Shown in pieces: positions 1 through 8,341 of a stretch of 64,000 nucleotides of DNA (position 1 is its first letter; every line of letters begins with the position of its first letter). This stretch comes from Bacteroides sp. (GTDB lineage Bacteria > Bacteroidota > Bacteroidia > Bacteroidales > Bacteroidaceae), in the NCBI GenBank assembly GCA_015060735.1, contig SUXX01000001.1, positions 94,681-158,680 on the forward strand. Reading direction: 5' to 3'. Position numbers and translations under genes: made by a program. Below the pieces are notes generated by a model that saw nothing but the letters and a program-made list of their open reading frames with translations, was not told the DNA's origin and did not search any database.

Positions 1-11
1 ATGCGTGAAAT

Positions 12-308
12 ATGGATAGATTTAAAGAAATGATTCAATCGTCCAAACTTGTTTTGGTCGATTTTTATGCGGAATGGTGTGGCCCGTGTAAAATGATGAA
101 GCCGCGACTACTTGACGTTGCTGAGCGTATAGGCGATAATGCTAAAATAGTCGAAATAGATGTAGACAAAGAGAAGGAAATTGCTGATCGTTGCCGTATT
201 CAGTCAGTTCCCACCTTCATTATATATAAGAACGGCAAAGAATTATGGAGGCAGAGCGGCTTAATCTCTACCATAGCCTTGTTACAGCTATTGAAAGATT
301 ATCAATAA
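12..308 (+). CDS. Thioredoxin family protein
   Basis: A 98-residue single-domain thioredoxin fold. The active site WCGPC is at residues 22-26 and the cis-proline motif SVPT ends near residue 68, both expected of a functional dithiol reductase. There is no signal peptide, so it should act in the cytoplasm. An in-frame stop at bases 6-8 lies just before the ATG, so the gene is complete although it sits at the window edge. It is slightly shorter than E. coli TrxA (about 108 residues), lacking a few N-terminal residues. Its specific partner cannot be told from sequence. Confidence 0.93.
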   Translation: MDRFKEMIQSSKLVLVDFYAEWCGPCKMMKPRLLDVAERIGDNAKIVEIDVDKEKEIADRCRIQSVPTFIIYKNGKELWRQSGLISTIALLQLLKDYQ

Positions 309-365
309 AATAACGAAAATGATAGCAGGCACTAACGCATAGTATTCAAGCAACCTGCCTAAAAA

Positions 366-400
366 GAAAAAGCATCGACAATCATCAGATTATCAATGCT
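366..400 (-). terminator. Terminator downstream of tRNA-Pro
   Basis: Arms 371-383 and 388-400 pair completely on the minus strand if G-U pairs are allowed, and are followed on that strand by TTTTTCTTTTT. Read on the plus strand the same stem has two C-A mismatches, so it mainly serves the tRNA-Pro transcript. It also lies downstream of the thioredoxin gene and has T7 on the plus side, so it may work in both directions. Confidence 0.75.
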
Positions 401-409
401 TTTTTTGTG

Positions 410-484
410 TCGGGATGACTGGATTCGAACCAGCGACCTCGCGCCCCCCAGACGTGTACTCTAACCGGACTGAGCTACATCCCG
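410..484 (-). tRNA. tRNA-Pro (anticodon GGG)
   Basis: A full cloverleaf can be drawn on the minus strand. The acceptor CGGGATG/CATCCCG pairs perfectly, the D stem is GCTC/GAGT, the T arm is GCTGG-TTCGAAT-CCAGT, and the anticodon loop CTGGGGG gives anticodon GGG. The discriminator is A and CCA is not encoded. Pair 28-42 in the anticodon stem is an A-C mismatch, which is unusual but does not disturb the rest of the fold. It has its own promoter and terminator. Confidence 0.93.
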
Positions 485-497
485 AACTTTTCGGATG

Positions 498-528
498 CAA
501 AAGTACACCTTATTTTGGAAAATACAAA
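498..528 (-). promoter_or_regulatory. Bacteroides-type promoter of tRNA-Pro
   Basis: On the minus strand a -33 TTTG (525-528) is followed after exactly 19 bp by a -7 TACTTTTG (498-505), a perfect match to the Bacteroides primary sigma consensus TTTG-N19-21-TAnnTTTG. It sits 13 bp before the mature tRNA-Pro 5' end. Confidence 0.8.
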
Positions 529-546
529 CAATTCTTCCCTTTTTTC

Positions 547-1608
547 TTAGCAGCCCATCGTTTCACGATAGAAATCGAGCATCTCAAAAATTTCTTCTTT
601 GTTGGCCGATTGGTTGATGCGAATGTCGCCAATTTCGCCTAAAAGGGTGAAGTTGATGATGCCTGAAGTGTTTTTCTTATCATGGGTCATGAATTCGTAC
701 AGTGTGTCGTATTGCTTGCAATCAAAGGCAAAAACGCCATAGTTTTCCTTGATGAATCGGACGGTTTGGCGGAGTTTTTCCTTGGGAAAACCTACTTTTA
801 TGTGTGAGAAATAGAGTTCGCAAACGATACCCCATGCTACGGCATAACCGTGGAGAACAGGATGTTGGTGAGCCAATGCCAAACTTTCGAAAGCATGTCC
901 TACGGTGTGTCCCAGATTCAAGGCCTTTCGGATACCCTTTTCGAACGGGTCTTGCTCTACGATGTCTTCCTTGATTTGTACGGACAAGGCAACCAGCTCC
1001 TGAAGTTTTCCATAATCAATCTGATTCATGTCGAAATTCAGCAATTCGGCCCAATGGCTTGTGGTGCTGATAAGCCCGTGCTTCAACATCTCGGCATAAC
1101 CGGACAGTATGTTGGGATGATCCAATGACTGGAGAAAACGGGTGTCAATTAGTACATGGGTGGCCGGCGAGAATACACCGATTTCGTTCTTTAACCCATT
1201 GAAATTGATGCCGGTCTTTCCACCTACCGAGGCGTCTACCATGGCCAATAAGGTAGTAGGGATATTGATGTAGGGGATACCACGTTTGAAGGTAGAGGCT
1301 GCAAATCCTCCTAAATCGGTCACCATACCTCCACCCAAATTAATCATCAACGAATGTCGGGTGGCACCTTGGTTGCCCAGTGATGTCCAGACGGATGCCA
1401 AAGTTTCCAACGTCTTGTGTGCGTCACCGGCTTCAATGCATAAAATACCGGCTTCTTTCAGGCCGGGAATGTGCTCGATAAACGGAAGACAACAATCACG
1501 GGTATTTTGGTCGGTTAAGATGAAAATCTTGTCGTGAGAACACTCACACGCGGTTTGGGCGAGGTTTTCCTGGATATTGGGGCATATAATAACTTTCTGT
1601 TTGCTCAT
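547..1608 (-). CDS. aroB: 3-dehydroquinate synthase
   Basis: Second step of the shikimate pathway: NAD- and metal-dependent cyclisation of DAHP to 3-dehydroquinate. The 353-residue protein has the usual family length. Recognisable elements are the nucleotide-binding GGGMVTDLGGF segment, the DASVGGKTGIN loop, the metal-site region YAEMLKHGL and the LNLGHTVGHAFE motif with its metal-binding histidines. It is a single gene convergent with the thioredoxin gene; tRNA-Pro lies between. A -7-like TATTTTTG is present at 1629-1636 on the minus strand, without a well-spaced -33 TTTG. Confidence 0.97.
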   Translation of the reverse strand: MSKQKVIICPNIQENLAQTACECSHDKIFILTDQNTRDCCLPFIEHIPGLKEAGILCIEAGDAHKTLETLASVWTSLGNQGATRHSLMINLGGGMVTDLGGFAASTFKRGIPYINIPTTLLAMVDASVGGKTGINFNGLKNEIGVFSPATHVLIDTRFLQSLDHPNILSGYAEMLKHGLISTTSHWAELLNFDMNQIDYGKLQELVALSVQIKEDIVEQDPFEKGIRKALNLGHTVGHAFESLALAHQHPVLHGYAVAWGIVCELYFSHIKVGFPKEKLRQTVRFIKENYGVFAFDCKQYDTLYEFMTHDKKNTSGIINFTLLGEIGDIRINQSANKEEIFEMLDFYRETMGC

Positions 1609-1803
1609 AGTTTTCTTTTGTTTGAATGCAAAAATAGAGAAATTTATACAAATTATGTTCGCGTCTCCAAATATTTTGTTACTTTTGTCGCTGATTTTAG
1701 GATATTAGTCGATTTTAAGGGAAAAAATATATCTTTTTTTAAACCTTTGCGGTGCGGAAGTGTCCAACCCAATAAATCGATAGAAAGAAAAAAGATTATA
1801 ATA

Positions 1804-4716
1804 ATGAAAAGATTGGTGTTTTTAGTATGGCTAATAGGTATTAGCTCTATTTTTTTGTCTGCTCAAAATCGGACGCAACAAGGAAGAAACCGCGTAACGG
1901 TTTCCGGATCAGTCTTTGATAAAGAAGACGGTTCGGCTATTTTGCAAGCCACGGTGCAGTTGCTCTCTTTGCCGGATAGTACCATGGCGACGGGTAATGT
2001 AACCAATAATAGCGGACATTTCAGCTTGTCAGCACGTCCGGGTAAATATGTTCTTAAAATTTCGTATGTAGGTTATCTTTCTTACTTGAAGGAAGTGCAA
2101 CTTTCGACTTCCAAACCGAACTTGAATGTAGGCAAGATTTCGTTATCGACAGATGCGATTATGTTGAAAGAAGCTGTTGTGGTGGCCGAGGCTCCGCAAG
2201 TGACCGTTACGGGCGATACATTGGGCTATAATACTTCGGCCTATCGTACTTCGGAAGGTGCTATGTTGGAAGAATTGGTAAAGAAATTGCCGGGAGCCGA
2301 AGTGGACGATGATGGTAATGTGAAAATCAATGGTAAGGAAGTCAAGAAATTGATGGTCGATGGTAAGGAATTCTTTGGCGGTGATGTAAAGACTGGCTTG
2401 CAGAACTTACCGGTTAACATGATTGAAAAAATCAATGCTTACGACAGACAATCGGATAATGCCCGTATTACCGGTATTGATGATGGTGAAGAAGAAACCG
2501 TACTCGATTTGACCGTAAAGAAAGGCATGAATCAAGGTTGGGTGGGTAATTTCGACCTGGGTGGTGGTACTGAAGAAAGATATTCGGCCAGCGCCAATAT
2601 CAATCGTTTTTCCAGTCATGGTGGAAAGAGTAACCAGTTCTCACTTATCGGAAGAATCAATAACGTGAACAACAGACGCTTTGGTGGTGGCGGTGGACCT
2701 ATGTGGCGAAGAAACAATGGCTTGACTACCAGTAAGGAAATTGGTGGGAACTATGCCATGGAAACAGAAAAGTTTGAATTTGGAGCCAGCGTACGTTATA
2801 ACTACCGCGATAATGATGCACGTAGCATCGGACAGGTAGAAAACTTCTTGCCAAGTGGTAACAGTTCTTTTGCCAATTCGCGAAGTGCCAGTCGTTCAAA
2901 GAATGATAACCTCAATGCCCACTTGCGTATGGAATGGCGACCGGATAGCATGACTACATTCTTTATGCGAGGCAATCTGTCGTGGGGACAATCAGAAAGT
3001 ACTTCTGAGTCGTTGACTGCTACTTTTAATTCGGATCCGTATGCGGTGGTGACCGACCCCAACAAGTTCCTGGATTTTGATTCGGAAGCTAATGAAGAAT
3101 TGGACAAGATTCGCGTCAATGCATCCGATAATGAGTCTTTGTCGGAAACCAAGTCGTTGTCGGCCAATGGTAATATGCAATTGACTCGCAGATTGAATAA
3201 CCGAGGAAGAAATGTAACTCTCCGTTTGATTGGTAGCTATGGTGATAACGAAAATGACCGTTATTCCAATAACTTGACCCGTTATTATGTGGGAGGAGAT
3301 GGTATCCCTACGTTCAATGAAGATACAATTCGTCGTTATATCACGACTCCGACCACTAATTATAACTTAGGTACAGAAATAAGTTATAGTGAGCCTTTGG
3401 CGGATAGAGTGTATTTGCAATTCAGCTATCGTTTCCAATATGGATATAGTGAAAGTGACAATTCTACATACGATTTGCAAAATGCTTCGGATAGAATCAA
3501 TTTTATACTAGGACGTCTTCCGAACGACTTCTCTGAATCATGGATTGACCCTGAGCAAAGCAAGTATGCTGAATACAGACGCTTTAACCACGATGCTCGT
3601 GTAACCTTCCGTGTAAACCGTAAGTTGTGGAGATTGTCGGCCGGGGTAGCTCTCAGACCTCAGAATACAAAGCTTTCATACAAGAAGGGGGATTTCCAAA
3701 CAGATACGACCCGTAACGTATTCAACTTCTCGCCGGAAGTGGATTTCCGTTACCAACCTCAGAAGCAGACTCAGTTGCGTTTCTCTTATCGCGGGCGTAC
3801 CAGTGATCCAAGTATGGAAAATTTGTTGCCGATTACCGATAACTCTAACCCGTTGAATATCCGTACCGGTAATCCGGGGTTGAAGCCTTCGTTTACGCAT
3901 AATATGAACATGCATTTCAATACGTTCAATATGGATAAGCAAAGAGGCATATTCTCGGCGTTGAACGGTTCGTTTACTCAGAATGCCATTAGCAATATTC
4001 GTAAGTATAATGATGCAACCGGTGGATGGACAACCATGCCCGAAAATATCAATGGTAACTGGAATGTCTTTGGTATGTTCGGTATGAATACCGCCTTGAA
4101 GAACAAGAAATTTACCATCGATACCTTTACAAATGCAAGCTACAACAATAATGTGGGTTATGTTACCACCGGAGAAATGAAAGACGCTCAAAAGAATACC
4201 ACGACCAACTTGTCGTTGGGCGAACGTTTGGGTGGTAGATATCGTAACGATTGGTTGGAAATCGGCTTGAATGGAAGTTTGAATTATACCTTTGAAAAGG
4301 ATAAGTTGAATCCAGAAAACAATCAGGAACCTTATACCTTCTCTTACGGAGGTAATATCCAGATTTATGCTCCTTGGGGAACTACCATTTCTACTAATAT
4401 GACCAATCAAGCACGTCGAGGTTATTCGGATACTAGTATGAATCGTAATGAATTGATTTGGAATGCACAGGTAGCTCAAAGTTTCTTGAAAGGTGCTTTG
4501 ACATTGAGCTTTGAATGGAATGACATTTTGAAGGAACAGAGCAATATCACCCGTTCGTTGACATCAAGCGGTCGTTCGGTATATACCTACAACGGAATCA
4601 ATAGTTATGGAATGGTGCGTTTGATTTATCGATTCAATATTTTCGGTAGCAAGGAGGCACGCGATAGTATGATGAATAGACGTGGAATGGGAGGACATGG
4701 TAGACGTCCTTTTTAA
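1804..4716 (+). CDS. Outer-membrane beta-barrel / TonB-dependent receptor-like protein
   Basis: About 970 residues starting at MKRLVFLVWL; the reading frame is open further upstream, but only this ATG gives a signal peptide (cut near SAQN). Order: signal peptide; a carboxypeptidase-regulatory-like domain (VSGSVFDKEDGSAILQATV, about 30-115); a plug-like segment (about 145-240, with LPGAEVDDDGNVKINGKEV); then a long strand-rich region of alternating aromatic and polar residues ending in a Gly/Arg-rich tail. This matches the Bacteroidota family with an OMP_b-brl_3 barrel, related to TonB-dependent receptors. The substrate is unknown. No SusD-like partner is adjacent, so it is not a classical polysaccharide-utilisation pair. 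A -7-like TACTTTTG lies at 1680-1687. Confidence 0.85.
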   Translation: MKRLVFLVWLIGISSIFLSAQNRTQQGRNRVTVSGSVFDKEDGSAILQATVQLLSLPDSTMATGNVTNNSGHFSLSARPGKYVLKISYVGYLSYLKEVQLSTSKPNLNVGKISLSTDAIMLKEAVVVAEAPQVTVTGDTLGYNTSAYRTSEGAMLEELVKKLPGAEVDDDGNVKINGKEVKKLMVDGKEFFGGDVKTGLQNLPVNMIEKINAYDRQSDNARITGIDDGEEETVLDLTVKKGMNQGWVGNFDLGGGTEERYSASANINRFSSHGGKSNQFSLIGRINNVNNRRFGGGGGPMWRRNNGLTTSKEIGGNYAMETEKFEFGASVRYNYRDNDARSIGQVENFLPSGNSSFANSRSASRSKNDNLNAHLRMEWRPDSMTTFFMRGNLSWGQSESTSESLTATFNSDPYAVVTDPNKFLDFDSEANEELDKIRVNASDNESLSETKSLSANGNMQLTRRLNNRGRNVTLRLIGSYGDNENDRYSNNLTRYYVGGDGIPTFNEDTIRRYITTPTTNYNLGTEISYSEPLADRVYLQFSYRFQYGYSESDNSTYDLQNASDRINFILGRLPNDFSESWIDPEQSKYAEYRRFNHDARVTFRVNRKLWRLSAGVALRPQNTKLSYKKGDFQTDTTRNVFNFSPEVDFRYQPQKQTQLRFSYRGRTSDPSMENLLPITDNSNPLNIRTGNPGLKPSFTHNMNMHFNTFNMDKQRGIFSALNGSFTQNAISNIRKYNDATGGWTTMPENINGNWNVFGMFGMNTALKNKKFTIDTFTNASYNNNVGYVTTGEMKDAQKNTTTNLSLGERLGGRYRNDWLEIGLNGSLNYTFEKDKLNPENNQEPYTFSYGGNIQIYAPWGTTISTNMTNQARRGYSDTSMNRNELIWNAQVAQSFLKGALTLSFEWNDILKEQSNITRSLTSSGRSVYTYNGINSYGMVRLIYRFNIFGSKEARDSMMNRRGMGGHGRRPF

Positions 4717-4732
4717 ACAATAACACATTGAG

Positions 4733-4773
4733 AAAAAATCCTAATCTATCACAATAGGTTGGGATTTTTTTTT
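4733..4773 (+). terminator. Rho-independent terminator after the barrel protein
   Basis: A 13-bp stem (4737-4749 with 4754-4766, including G-U pairs) and a 4-base loop CACA are followed by a run of nine T. Confidence 0.85.
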
Positions 4774-4810
4774 GTATGTTTGTTCATCGAATTATGTTGA
4801 ATGCCGGATT

Positions 4811-6241
4811 ATGTGGAGTCAATTTGAAAATATCTTCTCTATAGCGGTTAGTTGTTGCCTTTTCTTGACCGTTGTAGTCACGATTGTGGTCGTGTTGTTG
4901 GATAACCGTAGCCCGGTGAAAACATTGTCATGGGTATTGGTGCTGACCTTTCTTCCGGTAGTAGGCTTGATTTTCTATTTCTTTTTTGGCAGAGATACAC
5001 GCAAGGAGAAACTAATCAGCAAAAAAGGGTATGCCCGATTGACGAAACATCCGATGGCCGAGTATCAACAACAAGAGTCTTTTCGATGTTCGGATGAGCA
5101 GTATCAATTGATGCGTTTCTTTAATGAAATGAATGGTGCACTTCCTTTTGAGGGAAATGTTGTTCGCTTCTATACTGATGGATATGAAATGTTGCAAAGT
5201 TTATTGCAAGCGATTAACAAGGCCAAACATCACATTCATTTGCAATCATATATCTTTGAAGATGATGCCGTTGGACGTCTTGTCCGTGATGCATTGATAG
5301 ATAAGGTCCGCGAGGGCGTGGAAGTGAGGGTGCTTTACGATGACGTGGGATGCTGGAAGGTTTCTCATTTGTTTTATGATGAGATGCGTGATGCAGGTAT
5401 TGAAGCACATGCCTTTCTGAAAGTGCGTTTCCCAAGATTTACCGGAAAGGTCAATTATCGGAATCATCGGAAGGTGACGGTGATTGATGGTCGTATCGGT
5501 TTTATTGGTGGAATGAATATAGCGTTGCGTTATCTGAGAGGGGTTTCCTGGGGCGTTTGGAGAGATACTCACTTACAGGTGGAGGGCAAGGCTGTTTATG
5601 GGTTACAAACCTCCTTCTTGACGGATTGGTATGCAACCGATCATTCTTTAATCACTTCTTCTCGTTATTTCCCGGTTATGGAGAAGGAGGGAGACTCATT
5701 GATGCAAATTGTGACATCTGACCCGATAGGAAAATGTCGGGATATCATGCAGGGGTTATTGATTGCGATTGCTTCTGCCCGTCGGTATATTTATATACAA
5801 ACTCCTTACTTACTTCCCACAGAGCCTATCTTGATGGCTTTGAATACGATGGCTCAGGCAGGTGTTGATGTACGTATCATGATTCCGGAAAAGGCTGATA
5901 CTCGTTTGCCTCATTGGGGAACACGGTCATATTTGGATGAGCTAATGGAAGCCGGTGTCAAGATTTATATGTATAAGAAAGGATTTTTGCATTCTAAGTT
6001 GGTGGTTTGTGATGATAGTCTTTCTACCGTAGGCTCTGCGAATATGGATTTTCGTAGCTTTGAACATAATTTTGAGGTTAATGCCTTTATGTACGATCGT
6101 GGTTCTGCCTTGAGGTTAAGAAATATCTTTCTGAACGACCAAAAGGACTCCGTCATGCTCTCATTAAAAAACTGGAGAAAACGACCTTGGTATCAAAAAC
6201 TATTGGAGTCGGTTATTCGTTTGTTTGCTCCTTTGCTCTAA
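4811..6241 (+). CDS. cls: Cardiolipin synthase (phospholipase D family)
   Basis: Condenses two phosphatidylglycerols (or PG with another phospholipid) to cardiolipin at the inner membrane. The 476-residue protein has two N-terminal membrane segments (about 8-28 and 38-58, the second ending in FFFGRDTRK) and two HKD catalytic motifs, HRKVTVID and HSKLVVCD, the latter followed by GSANMDFRS. The frame continues 13 codons upstream to an ATG overlapping the preceding terminator region; MWSQFENI is preferred as the start because it leads directly into the first membrane segment. Its 3' end overlaps rsmD tail to tail by 29 bp. Confidence 0.93.
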   Translation: MWSQFENIFSIAVSCCLFLTVVVTIVVVLLDNRSPVKTLSWVLVLTFLPVVGLIFYFFFGRDTRKEKLISKKGYARLTKHPMAEYQQQESFRCSDEQYQLMRFFNEMNGALPFEGNVVRFYTDGYEMLQSLLQAINKAKHHIHLQSYIFEDDAVGRLVRDALIDKVREGVEVRVLYDDVGCWKVSHLFYDEMRDAGIEAHAFLKVRFPRFTGKVNYRNHRKVTVIDGRIGFIGGMNIALRYLRGVSWGVWRDTHLQVEGKAVYGLQTSFLTDWYATDHSLITSSRYFPVMEKEGDSLMQIVTSDPIGKCRDIMQGLLIAIASARRYIYIQTPYLLPTEPILMALNTMAQAGVDVRIMIPEKADTRLPHWGTRSYLDELMEAGVKIYMYKKGFLHSKLVVCDDSLSTVGSANMDFRSFEHNFEVNAFMYDRGSALRLRNIFLNDQKDSVMLSLKNWRKRPWYQKLLESVIRLFAPLL

Positions 6242-6770
6242 AGAACGAAAAGTTTACACTTCCGTACACCCGACGTTCGATGAAATGCGGATTCTCTTCA
6301 AAGTGGTTGTCTTTGCCATGTTCCAAAACCAAAAGCCCGTCTTCTTTCAATAAGCCTTTCTCGAAAATAAGGGAAGGGATTGTTTCCAAACCTTTTAAAG
6401 CATAAGGCGGATCGGCAAAGATGAAATCGAATTGTTCGTTGCATCTTTCGATATACTTGAATACGTCGGCACGCATCGGGAAGCATTTGTCGGTTTTCAC
6501 TTCACGCATGATTTGTGTGATGAAAGCCAGATGTTGAGGGTCTTTTTCGATGGAAATCACTCGGTCGCAACCTCGTGAAACCAATTCGATACTGATGCTT
6601 CCTGTGCCGGCAAACAAATCAAGGGCTGTTATCCCTTCTTCAAAATCTATGTAGTTGTTACAAAGAACATTGAAAAGGTTTTCTTTGGCAAAGTCCGTAG
6701 TGGGCCGAGCCTTGAATGAATGAGGCACGTCAAATCTGCGACGCTTGTATATACCGCTAATTACTCGCAT
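6213..6770 (-). CDS. rsmD: 16S rRNA (guanine(966)-N(2))-methyltransferase RsmD
   Basis: SAM-dependent methyltransferase acting on 16S rRNA of the small subunit. In 185 residues it shows the conserved N-terminal GIYKRRRF...RPTTDFAKENLFN, the SAM-binding motif LDLFAGTGSISIEL (about 50-63), the acidic IEKD and the catalytic DPPY at 120-123. It is the last gene of a three-gene minus-strand operon; its start overlaps the DUF3822 gene by 10 bp, implying translational coupling. Confidence 0.95.
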   Translation of the reverse strand: MRVISGIYKRRRFDVPHSFKARPTTDFAKENLFNVLCNNYIDFEEGITALDLFAGTGSISIELVSRGCDRVISIEKDPQHLAFITQIMREVKTDKCFPMRADVFKYIERCNEQFDFIFADPPYALKGLETIPSLIFEKGLLKEDGLLVLEHGKDNHFEENPHFIERRVYGSVNFSFFRAKEQTNE

Positions 6771-7546
6771 ATTAATAAAGTTTGTATATCAAAAGGTAGG
6801 TTCAAATCCAAATCAGGAAAGACAGAAACTTGGCGTAGGAATTTGCGAAGTTCTGTTTTCAATTCTTTGTCTGTGGTTGGAGTTTCAACTAGCCATAGTT
6901 GGTCTTTGGTTTGGTTGAATCCCAATTGTTGCCAGACGTATAGTATGTAGTACACCTGGTCGCCGGTATGTTTGCAATTGAATGTGTTAGTCAACAAAAG
7001 TTTGCCTTTGTCAAAAGCATGTATCTCCAGTTGCTCTTTTTTAATATAGGCGTATAGCTCCCGGTATGCTCTTTCTTTGCTTTGGATAGTGAAATATTCA
7101 ATCAGTGGGCTTGTACAGGCAAAGAAGCGTGCAGAGGGGAATGTTTCGTTCAAAAGCTGGTAGGCATGCTTGTCCATCCCGAACAGAAGAACGGTATTGC
7201 TCTTTGCTAGGATGTTACATAAAATGATTTCGTTGTTGACCTTGTTGAAATTATGATAAAATATTGTTTCGCCTTGTTCGTCTTCGTATATATCAAAAGG
7301 TATAAAGGTAAATCTTGGTGTCTCCACAAGAATATTGACCTTTTGATAGGATTGTTTGAGTAAATCCGTTGATGCCAACATCTCTTTGATGTTAGCAGTC
7401 ATGGAGTATGAAGTGTTTACCTGATAGGGAATAGCAAGTCTCTCATCCTTGTGGGAGGGATGATGGATGTAAAAAGAAAATCCATCCGCACTTAGGCGGA
7501 TGGATAATGTGTATTGTTCCGATTTTGTAAAATCGAGTTCAAACAT
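6761..7546 (-). CDS. DUF3822 family protein
   Basis: A 261-residue protein of the Bacteroidota-specific DUF3822 family, whose molecular function is not established. No signal peptide or membrane segment is visible. The fold is expected to resemble ASKHA-type ATPase-like proteins, but no catalytic residues can be assigned by eye. Position just upstream of and overlapping rsmD is the usual arrangement in this phylum. It begins 2 bp after the stop of the pilin-like gene, so all three are almost certainly one transcript. Confidence 0.8.
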   Translation of the reverse strand: MFELDFTKSEQYTLSIRLSADGFSFYIHHPSHKDERLAIPYQVNTSYSMTANIKEMLASTDLLKQSYQKVNILVETPRFTFIPFDIYEDEQGETIFYHNFNKVNNEIILCNILAKSNTVLLFGMDKHAYQLLNETFPSARFFACTSPLIEYFTIQSKERAYRELYAYIKKEQLEIHAFDKGKLLLTNTFNCKHTGDQVYYILYVWQQLGFNQTKDQLWLVETPTTDKELKTELRKFLRQVSVFPDLDLNLPFDIQTLLICE

Positions 7547-7548
7547 TC

Positions 7549-8235
7549 TTATTCCCAGTTACCTGCGTTATTGTTCGGTGATTCGATGTCACCTACACGC
7601 AAACCGCAATATTTACCCAACTTAGTCTGAACGTCCTTCAAGTTGATCAACTGTTGCTTATCCAAGTCGCTCATGTAAGTTTCATACGGAGTTTGAGCTT
7701 GGAACAAGTTCAACGGAGCACCAGACTTGGTAGTGTCTTGACGGCTTGCCATTTCAAATTGCTTACCGTTACCGAATGGTACATATCTCAAAGAGTCAGC
7801 GTTGAAGCCCTTTGGATAGATAGTGTCCAATACAGATACCCACATAGTATCACGCTTGAAGTTCATCAAACCTTCCTTTTCTACATCTTTCCAGTTACCA
7901 GTCTTCTTGGCCTTGTTGATAAGAGCCATAGCCTTCTTTTCAGTCATACCTGCTTCCAACTGAGCGTCAGTCAAAGCACCTTCCTTCTTAACGAATGAAA
8001 TTTTGCCAGTCTTTACGAAATCAATCAAAGAGTCAAAGCTGGCAGTATATACACCCTGATGAGCGTTACGATATTCTACCTGAGCTTTGCGGATGTCAAT
8101 CAGACGTGCAATAACTTGTTTCTCTCTCGCTTCTCTAGTGTTGTCAAAGTTAATCGGTCCCATGATACTACCGAAGCACAAGTACACCAAAGCTGCAGCA
8201 CAAACGGCCAAAACGATATTAATAACTGTTTTCAT
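7549..8235 (-). CDS. Membrane-anchored pilin-like hypothetical protein
   Basis: 228 residues. A single hydrophobic segment (about 4-24) is followed by an amphipathic helix and a segment (IARLIDIRKAQVEYRNAHQG, then VYTASFDSLIDFV) resembling the helix and YP-loop of type II secretion pseudopilins. It lacks the G-F-T-L-x-E prepilin peptidase motif, so classification as a true pilin is not supported. It appears to be a conserved Bacteroidales protein of unknown role, anchored in the inner membrane and facing the periplasm. Codon use is biased to GCT/GGT/AAG-type codons, suggesting good expression. First gene of the operon with DUF3822 and rsmD; a -7-like TAATTTTG lies at 8282-8289 on the minus strand. 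Confidence 0.7.
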   Translation of the reverse strand: MKTVINIVLAVCAAALVYLCFGSIMGPINFDNTREAREKQVIARLIDIRKAQVEYRNAHQGVYTASFDSLIDFVKTGKISFVKKEGALTDAQLEAGMTEKKAMALINKAKKTGNWKDVEKEGLMNFKRDTMWVSVLDTIYPKGFNADSLRYVPFGNGKQFEMASRQDTTKSGAPLNLFQAQTPYETYMSDLDKQQLINLKDVQTKLGKYCGLRVGDIESPNNNAGNWE

Positions 8236-8341
8236 GATAAATATGTGTATTTTTTTAGTTTATATTCTTATATTCGCATCGCAAAATTAAAAATAATAAA
8301 TTTAATAACATACAGTTCTTTAAACTTTTTATTATTAATTT

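Noticed and set aside
415..642. Plus-strand ORF across tRNA-Pro and the aroB 3' end
   Set aside because: It runs through the antisense of a well-formed tRNA and a conserved gene; no independent coding signal.
3676..4479. 267-codon minus-strand ORF inside the outer-membrane protein gene
   Set aside because: Shadow of a strongly supported plus-strand coding frame; the translation has no recognisable domain.
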